Notes: a model not told the origin generated them from the letters alone. DNA of 64,000 nt from Burkholderiales bacterium (GCA_016716275.1 JADJWR010000002.1:930001-994000); one strand, 5' to 3'; counted from the stretch's first letter, positions 48,090-59,313 are shown. Program-made: numbers and translations.

Positions 48090-49181
48090 ATGACCGCCGT
48101 CACCGATACCGCACTGCTCGAGCAGCTGAAGACCGTCGTCGATCCGAACACCGGCAAGGACCTCGTGTCCACCCGGCAGCTGAAGAACCTGAAGATCGAC
48201 GGTGCCTCCGTCAGCTTCGACGTCGAGCTCGGTTACCCGGCGAAGAGCCAGATCGACGCGCTGCGCACACGGCTGATCGCCGCCGCCCGCCGCGTGCCGG
48301 GCGTGGCCAACGTCAGCGCCAACGTCACCGTGAAGATCGTCGCCCACACGGTGCAGCGCGGCCTGAAGGTGCTGCCGAACGTCAAGAACATCGTCGCCGT
48401 GTCCTCCGGCAAGGGCGGCGTCGGCAAGAGCACGGTGGCGGTGAACCTGGCACTCGCCCTGGCCGCCGAGGGTGCAGCCGTCGGCATGCTGGACGCCGAC
48501 ATCTACGGGCCGAGCCAGCCGACCATGCTCGGCATCAGCGGCAAGCCGGAGAGCGCCGACGGCAACAGCCTCGAGCCGCTGGTCGGCCACGGCATCCAGG
48601 CCAGCTCGATCGGCTTCCTGATCGATCCGGACCAGCCGATGGTCTGGCGCGGGCCGATGGTCACGCAGGCGCTGCAGCAGCTGCTGACGCAGACCAGCTG
48701 GAAGGACCTCGACTACCTGATCGTCGACATGCCGCCGGGCACCGGCGACATCGCGCTGACGCTTTCGCAGCAGGTGCCGGTCACCGGCGCGGTGATCGTC
48801 ACCACGCCGCAGGACATTGCGCTGATCGACGCCCGCAAGGGCTTCAAGATGTTCGAGAAGGTCGGCGTGCCGATCGTCGGCCTGGTCGAGAACATGGCCA
48901 TCCACGTCTGCAGCAAATGCGGCCACGCCGAGCACATCTTCGGCAGCGGCGGCGCGCAGAAGATGGCGGCCGACTTCGGCGCCGAGGTGCTCGGCTCGCT
49001 GCCGCTGGACATCCGCATCCGCGAGCAGGCCGACTCGGGCCGGCCGACTGTGGTCGCCGAGCCCGACGGCGAGATCGCCGCCATCTACCGGGCGATCGCC
49101 CGCAAGGTGGCGGTGCGGATCGCCGAGAAGGCCAAGGACATGTCGCTGAAGATGCCGGCGATCAAGGTGCAGAACACCTGA
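48090..49181 (+). CDS. apbC: Iron-sulfur cluster carrier ATPase ApbC/Mrp
   Basis: The 363-aa P-loop NTPase has a DUF59-like N-terminal region (VDPNTGKDLVS, VPGVANVSANVTVKI), the deviant Walker A SSGKGGVGKSTVAVNLALAL, DADIYGPSQPTMLGI, MPPGTGDIALTLSQ and a C-terminal CxxC (HVCSKCGHAEHIFG) that binds a labile [4Fe-4S] cluster. It transfers clusters to target apoproteins. The gene next to metG, divergent from it, is a very common betaproteobacterial arrangement. Confidence 0.95.
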   Translation: MTAVTDTALLEQLKTVVDPNTGKDLVSTRQLKNLKIDGASVSFDVELGYPAKSQIDALRTRLIAAARRVPGVANVSANVTVKIVAHTVQRGLKVLPNVKNIVAVSSGKGGVGKSTVAVNLALALAAEGAAVGMLDADIYGPSQPTMLGISGKPESADGNSLEPLVGHGIQASSIGFLIDPDQPMVWRGPMVTQALQQLLTQTSWKDLDYLIVDMPPGTGDIALTLSQQVPVTGAVIVTTPQDIALIDARKGFKMFEKVGVPIVGLVENMAIHVCSKCGHAEHIFGSGGAQKMAADFGAEVLGSLPLDIRIREQADSGRPTVVAEPDGEIAAIYRAIARKVAVRIAEKAKDMSLKMPAIKVQNT

Positions 49182-49318
49182 GGCGTTGTCGTCACGCGCT
49201 GACGTGATCGGCCACGCGCCGGCCGCCCCTGCGCGCGAACGACTGTCGACCCCCCAGTCCCGGGGCTGGCACGACGCACGCTAGGATACGTGGCGTCCTC
49301 GGAAGCCCGCCACCCGTC

Positions 49319-50242
49319 ATGACCGCTGCGTGGATCATCGCCACCCGCGAAAGCCCGCTTGCCCTGTGGCAGGCCGAGCACGTGCGCGACCGGCTGCGCG
49401 AGCTGCACCCCGGCGCGCGCGTCGAGCTGCTCGGCATGACCACGCGCGGCGACCAGATCCTCGACCGCGCGCTGTCGAAGGTCGGCGGCAAGGGGCTGTT
49501 CATCAAGGAGCTCGAGGTGGCGCTGGCCGAGGGCCGCGCGCACCTCGCCGTGCACTCGCTGAAGGACGTGCCGATGATGCTGTCGCCCGAGTTCAGCCTC
49601 GCCGCCGTGATGGCGCGCGAGGACCCGCGCGACTGCTTCGTCTCGCCGCGCTACGAGGCGCTGGCGGCGATGCCCGCCGGCGCGGTGGTCGGCACCTCGA
49701 GCCTGCGCCGCGAACTGATGCTGCGCGCCGCGTTTCCGAAGCTCGACATCCGTCCGGTGCGCGGCAACGTCGGCACGCGCCTGCGCAAGCTCGACGCCGG
49801 CGAGTTCGACGCGCTGCTGATGGCCGCCGCCGGCCTGAAGCGGCTGGGGCTGGCCGACCGCATCCGGGCGATCCTGCCGACCAGCCAGTTCCTGCCGGCG
49901 CCGGGGCAGGGCGCGCTCGGCATCGAAGTGCTGGCCGGCAACCGTGATGCGGTGGCGCTGGTGGCGCCGCTCGAAGACGCCGCGACGCGCGCCGCCACGG
50001 CGGCCGAGCGCGCCGTCTCGCGCCTGCTCGGCGGCAGCTGCGAAGTGCCGCTGGCGGCCTATGCCGAGATCGAGCCCGACGGCCGGCTGCGGCTGCGCGC
50101 GCTCGTCGGCAACCACCGCAGCGGCGAGCTGGTTGCCGCCGAAGCCATCGGCCCGGCAGGCGATCCGGAGACGCTCGGCACCGAGGTCGTCGAGCGGCTG
50201 AAAGCGCTCGGCGCGCTGCAACTGCTGCCTGCGCCCGGCTGA
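49319..50242 (+). CDS. hemC: Hydroxymethylbilane synthase (porphobilinogen deaminase)
   Basis: The 307-aa enzyme polymerises four porphobilinogens into hydroxymethylbilane. Motifs are IIATRESPLALWQAEHV, SKVGGKGLFIKELEVALAEG, VHSLKDVPM, GTSSLRRELMLRA, VRGNVGTRLRKLDAGEFDAL and APGQGALGIEV. The dipyrromethane cofactor Cys is at residue 241 (LLGGSCEVPLAAY). It is first in the hemC-hemD-hemX-hemY run; hemD starts 6 nt after its stop. Confidence 0.96.
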   Translation: MTAAWIIATRESPLALWQAEHVRDRLRELHPGARVELLGMTTRGDQILDRALSKVGGKGLFIKELEVALAEGRAHLAVHSLKDVPMMLSPEFSLAAVMAREDPRDCFVSPRYEALAAMPAGAVVGTSSLRRELMLRAAFPKLDIRPVRGNVGTRLRKLDAGEFDALLMAAAGLKRLGLADRIRAILPTSQFLPAPGQGALGIEVLAGNRDAVALVAPLEDAATRAATAAERAVSRLLGGSCEVPLAAYAEIEPDGRLRLRALVGNHRSGELVAAEAIGPAGDPETLGTEVVERLKALGALQLLPAPG

Positions 50243-50248
50243 ACGGCC

Positions 50249-51031
50249 GTGGCCGGCGCCGTCACCGTGGTGGTCACGCGGCCGGCTGCGGCCGGGCGCT
50301 CGCTGGCCGAGGCGCTGAACCGCGCCGGCCAGCCGGCGCTGTGGCTGCCGGCGTTCGAATTCGGTCCGGCGCCGGACGAGTCGCAGGCGCGTGCCGTGCT
50401 CGCTTCGCTGGCCGAGTACGAGCTGGCGATCTTCGTCAGCCCGCAGGCCGTCCGTGCCGCTGCGGCGCTGCTGGCGCAGCCGTGGCCGGCGCGCACGGCG
50501 ATCGCGGTGGTCGGCGCCGGCACCCGCGCGGCGGTGCTCGATGCGCTGGCCGGCGCCGATCGCGCCAGGCTGGTGCCGGAGCGCGACGAAGACATCGACG
50601 GCTCGGGCTCCGAGTCGCTGTGGCCGCTGCTGCAGGCGATGCGGCCGCCGCCGCGCCGCGTGCTACTGCTGCGCGCGCAAAGCGGCCGCGAGTGGCTGGC
50701 CGACAGGCTGCAGGATGCCGGCAGCACGGTCACGCCGCTGGCGGTCTACACGCGCCTGCCCGCCGCACCGGCCGCGGCGCTGCGTGCGCAGCTCGCCGCC
50801 GCCGCACTGGACGGCCTGGCCAGCGTGGTCAGCAGCAGCGATGCGGTCGCCGCGCTGGCGGAGATGCTCGCCGAGCAGCAGCCGGTGCTGCGCGCGCTCA
50901 GGGCCGGCATCGCGTTCGCTTCGCACCCGCGCATCGCCGAGCGGCTGCGCGCCGCCGGCTTCGAGCGCGTGACGATCTGCCCGCTGCAGGCGGCTGCCAT
51001 CGTCGCCTTGCTGCGCGAGGCCGGCGGCTAG
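50249..51031 (+). CDS. hemD: Uroporphyrinogen-III synthase
   Basis: The 260-aa enzyme cyclises hydroxymethylbilane with inversion of ring D. HemD sequences are poorly conserved, but VVVTRPAAAGRSLAEALN, AIFVSPQAVRAAAALL, AVVGAGTRAAVLDALA, LLRAQSGREWLADRLQDAG, AVYTRLP and ASHPRIAERLRAAGF follow the two-domain family pattern. It lies between hemC and hemX. The GTG start at 50249 gives a normal length. Confidence 0.92.
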   Translation: MAGAVTVVVTRPAAAGRSLAEALNRAGQPALWLPAFEFGPAPDESQARAVLASLAEYELAIFVSPQAVRAAAALLAQPWPARTAIAVVGAGTRAAVLDALAGADRARLVPERDEDIDGSGSESLWPLLQAMRPPPRRVLLLRAQSGREWLADRLQDAGSTVTPLAVYTRLPAAPAAALRAQLAAAALDGLASVVSSSDAVAALAEMLAEQQPVLRALRAGIAFASHPRIAERLRAAGFERVTICPLQAAAIVALLREAGG

Positions 51032-51071
51032 AATCACCGGCTCCGGCGGACCCGAAGGCCGCACGCGCGGA

Positions 51072-52145
51072 ATGAACGAAGCCAACTCGCCCGCCCCCGC
51101 GGCGCAGACGACACCGCAGCGACGCACCACCGACGCGGCGCCGCGCCGGACCAGGCGGCGCGCAGTGCTGACGCTGCTGGCCGTGGCGGTGCTGCTCGCC
51201 GCCAGTTACGTCGGCCTCGATTCCTGGCGCCGGGCCAAACAGCAGGAGCAGCTTGCCGACAGCCGCGCGCGAGAGGCGGCCGAGGCGACGGCGCGCGCCG
51301 CGGCGGCCGTGCAGCAGGCCGAGGAGGCGCAGAGGAAGCTGGCCGAACTCGAGCAGGCGGCGGCCGACGCAATGGCCGCCGAGGCGCCGGCCGGGCCGGG
51401 CCGCGACGACGCCCTGCTGCTGGAAGTCGAGCGGCTGGTGATGCTGGCGATGAACGACCTGCAGCTGACCCGACAGCCGGCCACCGCGCTCGCCGCCCTC
51501 GAACTGGCCGACGCGCGGCTGGCTGCCGCCAACGATCCGCGCTGGGCGGCGCTGCGCCGGGCGCTGGCGCGCGACAGCGACCGGCTGCGTGGCCTGCCGG
51601 CGGTCGACGTCACCGGCAACGCGCTGAAGCTCGACCAGCTGATCGCCGGCGCGGACGTCTGGCCGCTGGCCAATGCGCCTGCGCCGCCGCCGCCGCCGCC
51701 GAAGGCGGCGCCGCGCGGCGCGGCGAAGAAGGCGGAGGCGGCGGCGGAGCCAGCAGCGCCGGCAGCGCCGCCCGGCGCCTGGCAGAAGGCCCGCGCCTGG
51801 CTGGCGGCGGAGTTCGGCGAACTGCTGCGGATCAACGAGGTCGGCACGCCCGAGGCGCTGCTGCTGAACAACGACCAGGGCAAGCTGGTGCGCAGCCAGC
51901 TGAAGCTGCGGCTGCTCGGTGCGCGGCTGGCGCTGCTGGCGCGCAACGACCGGCTCTACCAGGCCGACGTCGACAGCGCGCAGACCATCCTGGCGCTGTA
52001 CTTCGACGCCCGGCATGCCGGCGTGACCGGCGCCGCCGCGACGCTGCGGCAGCTCAGGTCGGCCGCACTGTCGTTCGACGTGCCGGTCCTCACCGACAGC
52101 CAGGCGGCGGTCCGTGCCGCGCGTGCCGTGCGGGCGCGGCGATGA
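51072..52145 (+). CDS. hemX: HemX-like inner-membrane protein
   Basis: The 357-aa protein has one N-terminal membrane helix (RRAVLTLLAVAVLLAASYVG), then an Ala/Glu-rich coiled coil (about residues 60-110), a helical domain LLLEVERLVMLAMNDLQLTR, a Pro/Ala/Lys linker (about 195-235), and ALLLNNDQGKLVRSQLKLRL. HemX proteins, often mis-annotated as uroporphyrinogen-III methyltransferase, are membrane partners of HemY next to the haem genes; their exact role is not settled. It starts 40 nt after hemD. Confidence 0.9.
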   Translation: MNEANSPAPAAQTTPQRRTTDAAPRRTRRRAVLTLLAVAVLLAASYVGLDSWRRAKQQEQLADSRAREAAEATARAAAAVQQAEEAQRKLAELEQAAADAMAAEAPAGPGRDDALLLEVERLVMLAMNDLQLTRQPATALAALELADARLAAANDPRWAALRRALARDSDRLRGLPAVDVTGNALKLDQLIAGADVWPLANAPAPPPPPPKAAPRGAAKKAEAAAEPAAPAAPPGAWQKARAWLAAEFGELLRINEVGTPEALLLNNDQGKLVRSQLKLRLLGARLALLARNDRLYQADVDSAQTILALYFDARHAGVTGAAATLRQLRSAALSFDVPVLTDSQAAVRAARAVRARR

Positions 52146-52188
52146 GGCGTCGCGACCGCCGCGCCGCGGCAGCCTGAGGGCAGGGCCG

Positions 52189-53400
52189 ATGCGGATGCTG
52201 TTCTGGCTGTTCGTGCTGGCGGCGCTCGGCGTGCTGGTGGCGCTGGCGGCGCAGTTCAACGACGGCAACGTGGCGATCTTGGTGCCGCCTTACCGGATCG
52301 ACCTGTCGCTGAACTTCTTCCTGCTGCTGCTGGCACTGCTGCTGCTGGCGGTGTACCTGCTGGCGCGGCTCGGCCACGCGCTGGTCGAGTTTCCGCGCCG
52401 GGTGGCGGCGTATCGCGCCAGCCGCGATCTGGTGGGCGGCCTGCGGGCGCTTCGGGTGGCCGTGCTGGCGCTGCTCGAGGGCCGCTATGCGCGGGTGGAG
52501 CGCGCCGCGCGCGACGCCCAGGCGTCGCCGGAGAACGCCGCGCTGGCGGCGCTGCTGGCGGCGCGCGCGGCCCACCGGATGCAGGAGTACGGCCGCCGCG
52601 ACGACTGGCTGCGCCAGGCGGAGGGCGACCGCAGCGTCAGCATGGCGCGGCTGGTCGCCAGCGCCGAGATGTGGACCGAGACGCGCGAAACCGAGCGGGC
52701 GCAGGAGGCGATCGGCGAGCTGCAGCGCTCGGGCGGCCGGCACATCCACGCCTCGCGCATCGCCCTCGGTGTCAATGCCCAGGCGCACCGCTGGGACGAG
52801 GTGCTCAAGGGCGTGCGGCTGCTCGGCAAGCGTCGCGCGCTGCACGAAGTCTCGGCGCAGGGCTATCGGCTGGCCGCCTATCGCGGCCGCCTCGCCGATC
52901 ACCGGCTCGATGCCGACGACCTGGTCGCCGAGTGCCGGCGCATCCCCACCGACGAGCTGCGCCGGCCGGAACTGGCCGCCGAGGCGGCGCGGCTGCTGGC
53001 GGCGGTCGGCCGCGGCGACGTGGCGGCCGAACTGATCGAAGCGGCGCTGAAGCAAGGCTGGGACACGCGCCTGGTGGCGCTGTACGGCCGCATCGATGCG
53101 CCGCCTTACCGGAGCCGCATCGAGCAGGCCAGTGCCTGGCTCGCCGAGCATGCCAGCGACCCGGAGCTGCTGCTGGCGCTGGGCCTGCTGTGCGAGCGCG
53201 AGCAGCTATGGGGCAAGGCGCGCGGCTACCTGGCCGACAGCCGCAGGCTGCGGCCGAGCGGCGAGACCTCGCTGGCGCTGGCGCGCATCGCCGAGGCCAC
53301 CGGCGACGAGGCCGCGGCGCGCGAGTACTTCCGCGAAGCGGCGCTCGCTTTCGCGCACGAGCACGGCGGCGCGAACGGCACCGGCGCGGCCGAGCACTGA
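52189..53400 (+). CDS. hemY: HemY-like TPR inner-membrane protein
   Basis: The 403-aa product has two N-terminal membrane helices (MLFWLFVLAALGVLVALAAQ and LNFFLLLLALLLLAVYLLAR). A cytoplasm-free helical TPR region (about 100-390) follows, with EGRYARVERAARDAQASPEN, LRQAEGDRSVS, ALHEVSAQGYRLAAYRGRLA and LRPSGETSLALARIAEATGD. It belongs to the HemY family, whose role in late haem metabolism is not fully known and which is not the oxidase called HemY in Bacillus. ATG 52189 has a GAGGG upstream. It is last in the hem run. Confidence 0.88.
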   Translation: MRMLFWLFVLAALGVLVALAAQFNDGNVAILVPPYRIDLSLNFFLLLLALLLLAVYLLARLGHALVEFPRRVAAYRASRDLVGGLRALRVAVLALLEGRYARVERAARDAQASPENAALAALLAARAAHRMQEYGRRDDWLRQAEGDRSVSMARLVASAEMWTETRETERAQEAIGELQRSGGRHIHASRIALGVNAQAHRWDEVLKGVRLLGKRRALHEVSAQGYRLAAYRGRLADHRLDADDLVAECRRIPTDELRRPELAAEAARLLAAVGRGDVAAELIEAALKQGWDTRLVALYGRIDAPPYRSRIEQASAWLAEHASDPELLLALGLLCEREQLWGKARGYLADSRRLRPSGETSLALARIAEATGDEAAAREYFREAALAFAHEHGGANGTGAAEH

Positions 53401-53563
53401 CGCCGCGCGCTCCTCGCCCGCCGCTTCGCGCCACTGTCTTCCTCTGATGCGGCAGGGGGCCTGGCCGCTCGCCCGCATCGGCGGGACAGCGGCCCGGCGG
53501 TGAGGGTCAGGGGCGGGCGATCCGGCAATCGGGACGTCGCACGGGTCGTGGTTCAATCCCCCC

Positions 53564-55268
<1,705 letters not shown>

Positions 55269-55326
55269 GGCAGGCGCGCCCGCGGCGCTCGCGCGCAGCG
55301 GGGACCGCGGTGCGCCGAGGGCGCGC

Positions 55327-56232
55327 TCAGTAGCGCGCCGAGAAGGTGACGCCGAAGATCGGCGCCGGATCGACGTCGACCTCGCGCAGCGCATTGCCGT
55401 TCCGATCCTCGACCCGCAGCTGTCCGGCGGTGACCACGCCGGCGTACAGGAACAGCGAGATGCCCTCGCCGAAGCTACGCGATGCGCGCAGGAAGACCGG
55501 AAAGCCGCGCTCCTCGCCGATGCCGTCGGCAACCGGTCCGGCGTCGCTCAGGCGGAAGCGCTTGGTGCGCCAGGCCGCGCCGACGCCGAGGTGCCAGCCG
55601 CTGTCGAGGCGGTAGTCGATCTCCAGTCCGGCCGGTCCGGTCGGGCCGGCCGGCAGCGGGTTGAGCAGCCGCCAGCGGTCAGCCAGCTTCCAGTCGACCA
55701 GCAGCAGCGGATACACGCTGGTCTTCTCCAGCCGGTCGAAGGCGCCGACGCCGATGCCGAGCCGGTTGCCGCCGTCGAAGAAGCGGGTGGCCGAAAGCAC
55801 GCCGCCCCAGGTCAGCGACTCGCCCTCGTCGGCGCCGTTCTCGCGCGACCAGTCGAGCGACGGAATCGCGCCCAGCGCCCAGCGGTCGCCGAAGCCGAAC
55901 ACCAGCGGCACCGATACGCCGTAGCGCTTGACGACGTTCCACGGCGCCGTGCCGCCGAAGGCCGCCGGCCTGGAGAACGAGTAGTCGGAACGCTCGTAGT
56001 TGAAGGTCACGCCGGCGAGATTGGCGCCGCCGATGCTGCCGAGCACGCCGGCGCGCACGATCGTGCTGAACTCGCTGAAGTCGCCGCCGCCGTCGAGGTC
56101 GGCGCTGCCGAGGTAGACCGGCGTGATCGAGGCGGACAGCCGCCAGCTGCCCTGCTGCGCCTGCGCGCCGCCGGCGGCCAGCGCCGCGACGAAACAGGCC
56201 GCGGCGGCACGACTCGTTGCTCGGCGCTTCAT
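55327..56232 (-). CDS. Outer-membrane beta-barrel protein, possibly DUF6268
   Basis: The 301-aa protein has a Sec signal (RAAAACFVAALAAGGAQA, cut after AQA). The mature part is made of alternating polar/hydrophobic strands with Gly/aromatic residues: RLSASITPVYLGSADLDGGG, VTFNYERSDYSFSRP, ALGAIPSLDWSRE, LEIDYRLDSGWHLGVGAAWR, LFLYAGVVTAGQLRVEDRNG, and a final PIFGVTFSARY strand ending in an aromatic residue, as outer-membrane barrels do. Function is unknown. ATG 56232 lies 20 nt after the SDR stop codon, so it belongs to the ALDH-SDR run. Confidence 0.7.
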   Translation of the reverse strand: MKRRATSRAAAACFVAALAAGGAQAQQGSWRLSASITPVYLGSADLDGGGDFSEFSTIVRAGVLGSIGGANLAGVTFNYERSDYSFSRPAAFGGTAPWNVVKRYGVSVPLVFGFGDRWALGAIPSLDWSRENGADEGESLTWGGVLSATRFFDGGNRLGIGVGAFDRLEKTSVYPLLLVDWKLADRWRLLNPLPAGPTGPAGLEIDYRLDSGWHLGVGAAWRTKRFRLSDAGPVADGIGEERGFPVFLRASRSFGEGISLFLYAGVVTAGQLRVEDRNGNALREVDVDPAPIFGVTFSARY

Positions 56233-56251
56233 CGAACCCCTCGATACAAAT

Positions 56252-57019
56252 CTAGACGCACCGTCCGCCGTCGACTTCCAGGCACACCCCGGTGATGAAT
56301 TCCGCTTCGTCGGAGGCGAGGAACAGGCAGGCATTGGCGATGTCGGCCGGCTTCGACATGCGTCCCAGCGGAATGGTGGCGAGGAACCGCGCGCGGTTCT
56401 CCGGCGTGTCCGGCACGCCCATGAACTGCTCGAGCAGGCCGGTCTCGCCGATCACCGGGTTGACGCAGTTCACGCGGATCCTGTCCGGGCCGAGTTCGGC
56501 CGCCATGCCCTTGCTGGTGACGATCACCGCCCCCTTGGTGCCGTTGTACCAGACCAGGCCCGGCCGCGGCCGCACGCCGGCGGTCGACGCCACGTTGACG
56601 AACACGCCGCCGCCCGCCCGGCGAAAGTACGGCACGATGTGCTGCGCCGTCAGGTAGATGCTCTTCACGTTGACCGCGTAGATGCGGTCGAACTCCGCCT
56701 CGTCCACGCCGAGCAGCGGCTGGTTGCGGTGGGTGGTGCCGGCGTTGTTCACCACGATGTGCAGCCGGCCGAAATGCTGCAGCGCTGCCGCCAGAAGCTG
56801 CGCCACGTCGGCCGACTTCGACACGTCGCCGTGGACGAACTGCGCCTGCCCGCCGCCGCTGCGGATGGCGGCGGCCACCCGCTCGCCGGCCGCGTGCGCG
56901 ACGTCGTTGACGATCACCGCGCAGCCTTCGCCGGCGAACCGCTCGGCGATGCCCTGTCCGAATCCGGAACCGGCGCCGGTGACGATGGCGACCTTGCCCT
57001 GCAGCCTTGCCGTACCCAT
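56252..57019 (-). CDS. SDR family oxidoreductase
   Basis: The 255-aa short-chain dehydrogenase has the TGAGSGFGQGIA nucleotide loop, NNAGTTH, VNVASTAGVRP with the catalytic Ser, and YNGTKGAVIV (Tyr-x3-Lys). GRMSKPADIANACLFLASDE and CLEVDGGRCV mark the C-terminus. It uses NAD(P) to oxidise an alcohol or reduce a ketone. The ATG at 57019 has GGGAGAGGG upstream. It lies 48 nt after the aldehyde dehydrogenase gene on the same strand, so a dehydrogenase pair acting on one substrate is plausible; which one is unknown. Confidence 0.92.
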   Translation of the reverse strand: MGTARLQGKVAIVTGAGSGFGQGIAERFAGEGCAVIVNDVAHAAGERVAAAIRSGGGQAQFVHGDVSKSADVAQLLAAALQHFGRLHIVVNNAGTTHRNQPLLGVDEAEFDRIYAVNVKSIYLTAQHIVPYFRRAGGGVFVNVASTAGVRPRPGLVWYNGTKGAVIVTSKGMAAELGPDRIRVNCVNPVIGETGLLEQFMGVPDTPENRARFLATIPLGRMSKPADIANACLFLASDEAEFITGVCLEVDGGRCV

Positions 57020-57067
57020 GCCCTCTCCCTTCCGGTGCAATTCGATTCGCCGCGACGGTCGGTGTCG

Positions 57068-58541
57068 TCAGCCGTGCCTGATTGCGATCGTCTTCAGCCG
57101 CGTGAAGCCGGCGAGCGCCTCGAAGCCCTTTTCGCGCCCGTAGCCGCTCGACTTGACGCCGCCGAATGGCAGCTCGATGCCGCCGCCGGCGCCGTAGTTG
57201 TTGATGAACACCTGGCCGCAGTTCAACCGCCGCGCCAGCCGCATCTGCCGTCCGCCGTCGCGCGTCCACACGCCGGCCACCAGCCCGTAAGGCGTGCCGT
57301 TGGCCATTGCGATCGCCTGCTCCTCGCTGTCGAACGGCATCGCCGCCAGCACCGGGCCGAAGATCTCCTGCTGCGCGATCGCGTGCGCCGGCGGCACGTC
57401 GCGAAGAAGCGTCGGCGCCTGGTAGAAGCCGCCTTCGGGCGCGTGCTCGACGATCTCGCCCTGCGCCGCCACCGCGATGCCGTCGGCCTGCGCCTGCGAC
57501 AGGAAGTCCCACACCCGCTGCTGCTGCGAGCGGCGGATCAGCGGGCCGAGGTCGAGATCCTCCAGCGCCGGGCCGACCTTCAGCACGCGGATCGCCGCGC
57601 CGACACGGCCGAGCACCTCCTCGTAGATCGCCCGCTCGACCAGCAGGCGGCTGCCGGCCGAACAGGTCTGGCCGGCGTTCTGCATGATCGCGCTGACCAG
57701 CACCGGCACCGCAGAGTCCAGGTCGGCGTCGGCGAAGACGACCTGCGGCGACTTGCCGCCGAGTTCCAGCGTCACCGGGCAGTGGTGCGCGGCCGCTGCC
57801 TGGGCGACCCTGCTGCCGGTGACCGGCGAGCCGGTGAACGAGATGTGGTCGACCCCGGCGTGCATCGCCAGCGCGCTGCCTGCCTCGTGGCCGAGCCCGG
57901 TGACGATGTTCAGCGCCCCCTCCGGCAAGCCCACCTCGGCAGCGAGTTCGGCCACCCGCAGCAGCGACAGGCAGGCGTCCTCGGCCGGCTTGACCACGCA
58001 GGCGTTGCCGGCGGCGAGCGCCGCGCCGACGCTGCGGCCGAAGATCTGCATCGGATAGTTCCACGGCACGATGTGGCCGGTGACGCCGTGCGGCTCGCGG
58101 ATGGTCAGCACCGTCATGCCGGTGCCGTACGGCAGCGTCTCGCCGTGCAGCTTGTCGGCGCTGCCGCCGTAGTACTCGAAGTAGCGCGCCAGCGCGGCGG
58201 CGTCGCTGCGGCCCTGCTTCAGCGGCTTGCCGGTGGTGCGCGACTCGAGGCTGGCCAGTTCCTCCGCCGCTTCCTGCACGCGCAGCGACAGGCCTGGCCA
58301 GCAGCCGTCCGCGCTCGGTCGCGCTGCAGCGCCCCCACGGTCCTTCGCCGGACTCGCCGTAGGCGCGCCGCGCCGCCTGCACGGCCGCATCGACGTCGGC
58401 CGCGTCGCCGCGCGCGATCCGGGCGAACGGCTGGCCGTCGGAGGGGTCGATCACCGGCAGCGATCCGCCGCCGGCTGCCGGCAGCCAGCGGTTGCCGATG
58501 AAATGATGCTGCCCTGCGGCTCCGCGCCACGCCCCGTCCAT
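57068..58541 (-). pseudogene. Aldehyde dehydrogenase family protein, frameshifted
   Basis: The N-terminus HFIGNRWLPAAGGGSLPVID and GEGPWGRCSATERGRLLA is read in one frame. The rest, from LSLRVQEAAEELASLESRTT on, is in another. The break is at the AGGCCTG around 58288-58300, where removal of one C restores GRLLARLSLRVQ and a ~490-aa ALDH. Catalytic features are intact beyond the break: VKPAEDACLSLLRV, SFTGSPVTGSRVAQ, LELGGKSPQVVF (Glu), NAGQTCSAGSR (Cys nucleophile), QQEIFGPVLA and PFGGVKSSGYGREKG. ATG 58541 is preceded by GGGGGAC. It oxidises an aldehyde with NAD(P); the substrate is unknown. A sequencing error cannot be excluded. Confidence 0.85.
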
Positions 58542-58645
58542 CTTCGTCCCCCGTCGTTGCTCGCGGCTCCGATTATCGGCGCCGGTCGCGGCAGTCTCAA
58601 CCTGTCGCTCGCTTACACTCGTCGCCCACCGGGAGGAGGCATTCA

Positions 58646-59194
58646 ATGGGTCTTGATCGAGTCACGTCCGGCCGCGCGCTGCCCGACGAGTTCAACGTCA
58701 TCATCGAAATCCCTGCCCACTCGGATCCGGTCAAGTACGAGGTCGACAAGGAGTCCGGTGCCATCTTCGTCGACCGCTTCATCGGCACCTCGATGCACTA
58801 CCCGTGCAACTACGGCTATATCCCGCACACCATCGCCGACGACGGCGACCCGGTCGACGTGCTGGTGATCACGCCGTTTCCGCTCACCGCCGGCGTGGTG
58901 GTGCGCTGCCGGCCGCTCGGCGTGCTGAAGATGGAGGACGAGGGCGGCGGCGACTCCAAGCTGCTGGCGGTGCCGATCGACAAGTGCCTGCCCTGGTACA
59001 AGCACTGGCGCAAGGTCGACGACATCTCGCCCGAGCGGATCGCGCAGATCACCCACTTCTTCGAGCACTACAAGGACCTCGAACCGGGCAAGTGGGTGAA
59101 GATCGTCGGCTGGCAGGGCCCCGACGAGGCGCGCCGCGAGATCATGGCCGCGGTCGATGCCTTCAAGACCGCGTCGCCGAAGCCGGCGTTCTGA
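58646..59194 (+). CDS. ppa: Inorganic pyrophosphatase (family I)
   Basis: The 182-aa soluble enzyme splits PPi to drive biosynthesis. It has the family I core FNVIIEIPAHSDPVKYEVDK, the metal-binding DDGDPVDVLVITP, VLKMEDEGGGDSKLLAVP and a C-terminal HFFEHYKDLEPGKWVKI. ATG 58646 follows GGGAGGAGG. It is divergent from the aldehyde dehydrogenase gene (about 104 nt apart), and three extragenic palindromes lie downstream. Confidence 0.96.
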   Translation: MGLDRVTSGRALPDEFNVIIEIPAHSDPVKYEVDKESGAIFVDRFIGTSMHYPCNYGYIPHTIADDGDPVDVLVITPFPLTAGVVVRCRPLGVLKMEDEGGGDSKLLAVPIDKCLPWYKHWRKVDDISPERIAQITHFFEHYKDLEPGKWVKIVGWQGPDEARREIMAAVDAFKTASPKPAF

Positions 59195-59204
59195 GTCGTC
59201 TGTC

Positions 59205-59313
59205 ATTCCTGCGCAGGAGGGAATCCGGCGTCGTTCATCCGAAAGACACCGGGTCCCCTCTTTCGCGGGGACGACGCATGTCTGACAGGTGTCATTCCCG
59301 CGCAAGCGGGAAT
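59205..59313. repeat. Three extragenic palindromes (dRS3/REP-like)
   Basis: ATTCC-TGCGCAGGA-GGGAAT (59205-59224) is imperfect. GTCCCC-N8-GGGGAC (59253-59272) and the perfect ATTCCCGC-GCAA-GCGGGAAT (59294-59313) follow. The last matches the ATTCCC-N8-GGGAAT form of dRS3 elements known in Neisseria. A copy of the same kind occurs at 62617. The third palindrome lies within the 3' end of the acyltransferase gene and gives its last six residues and stop. Confidence 0.7.
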
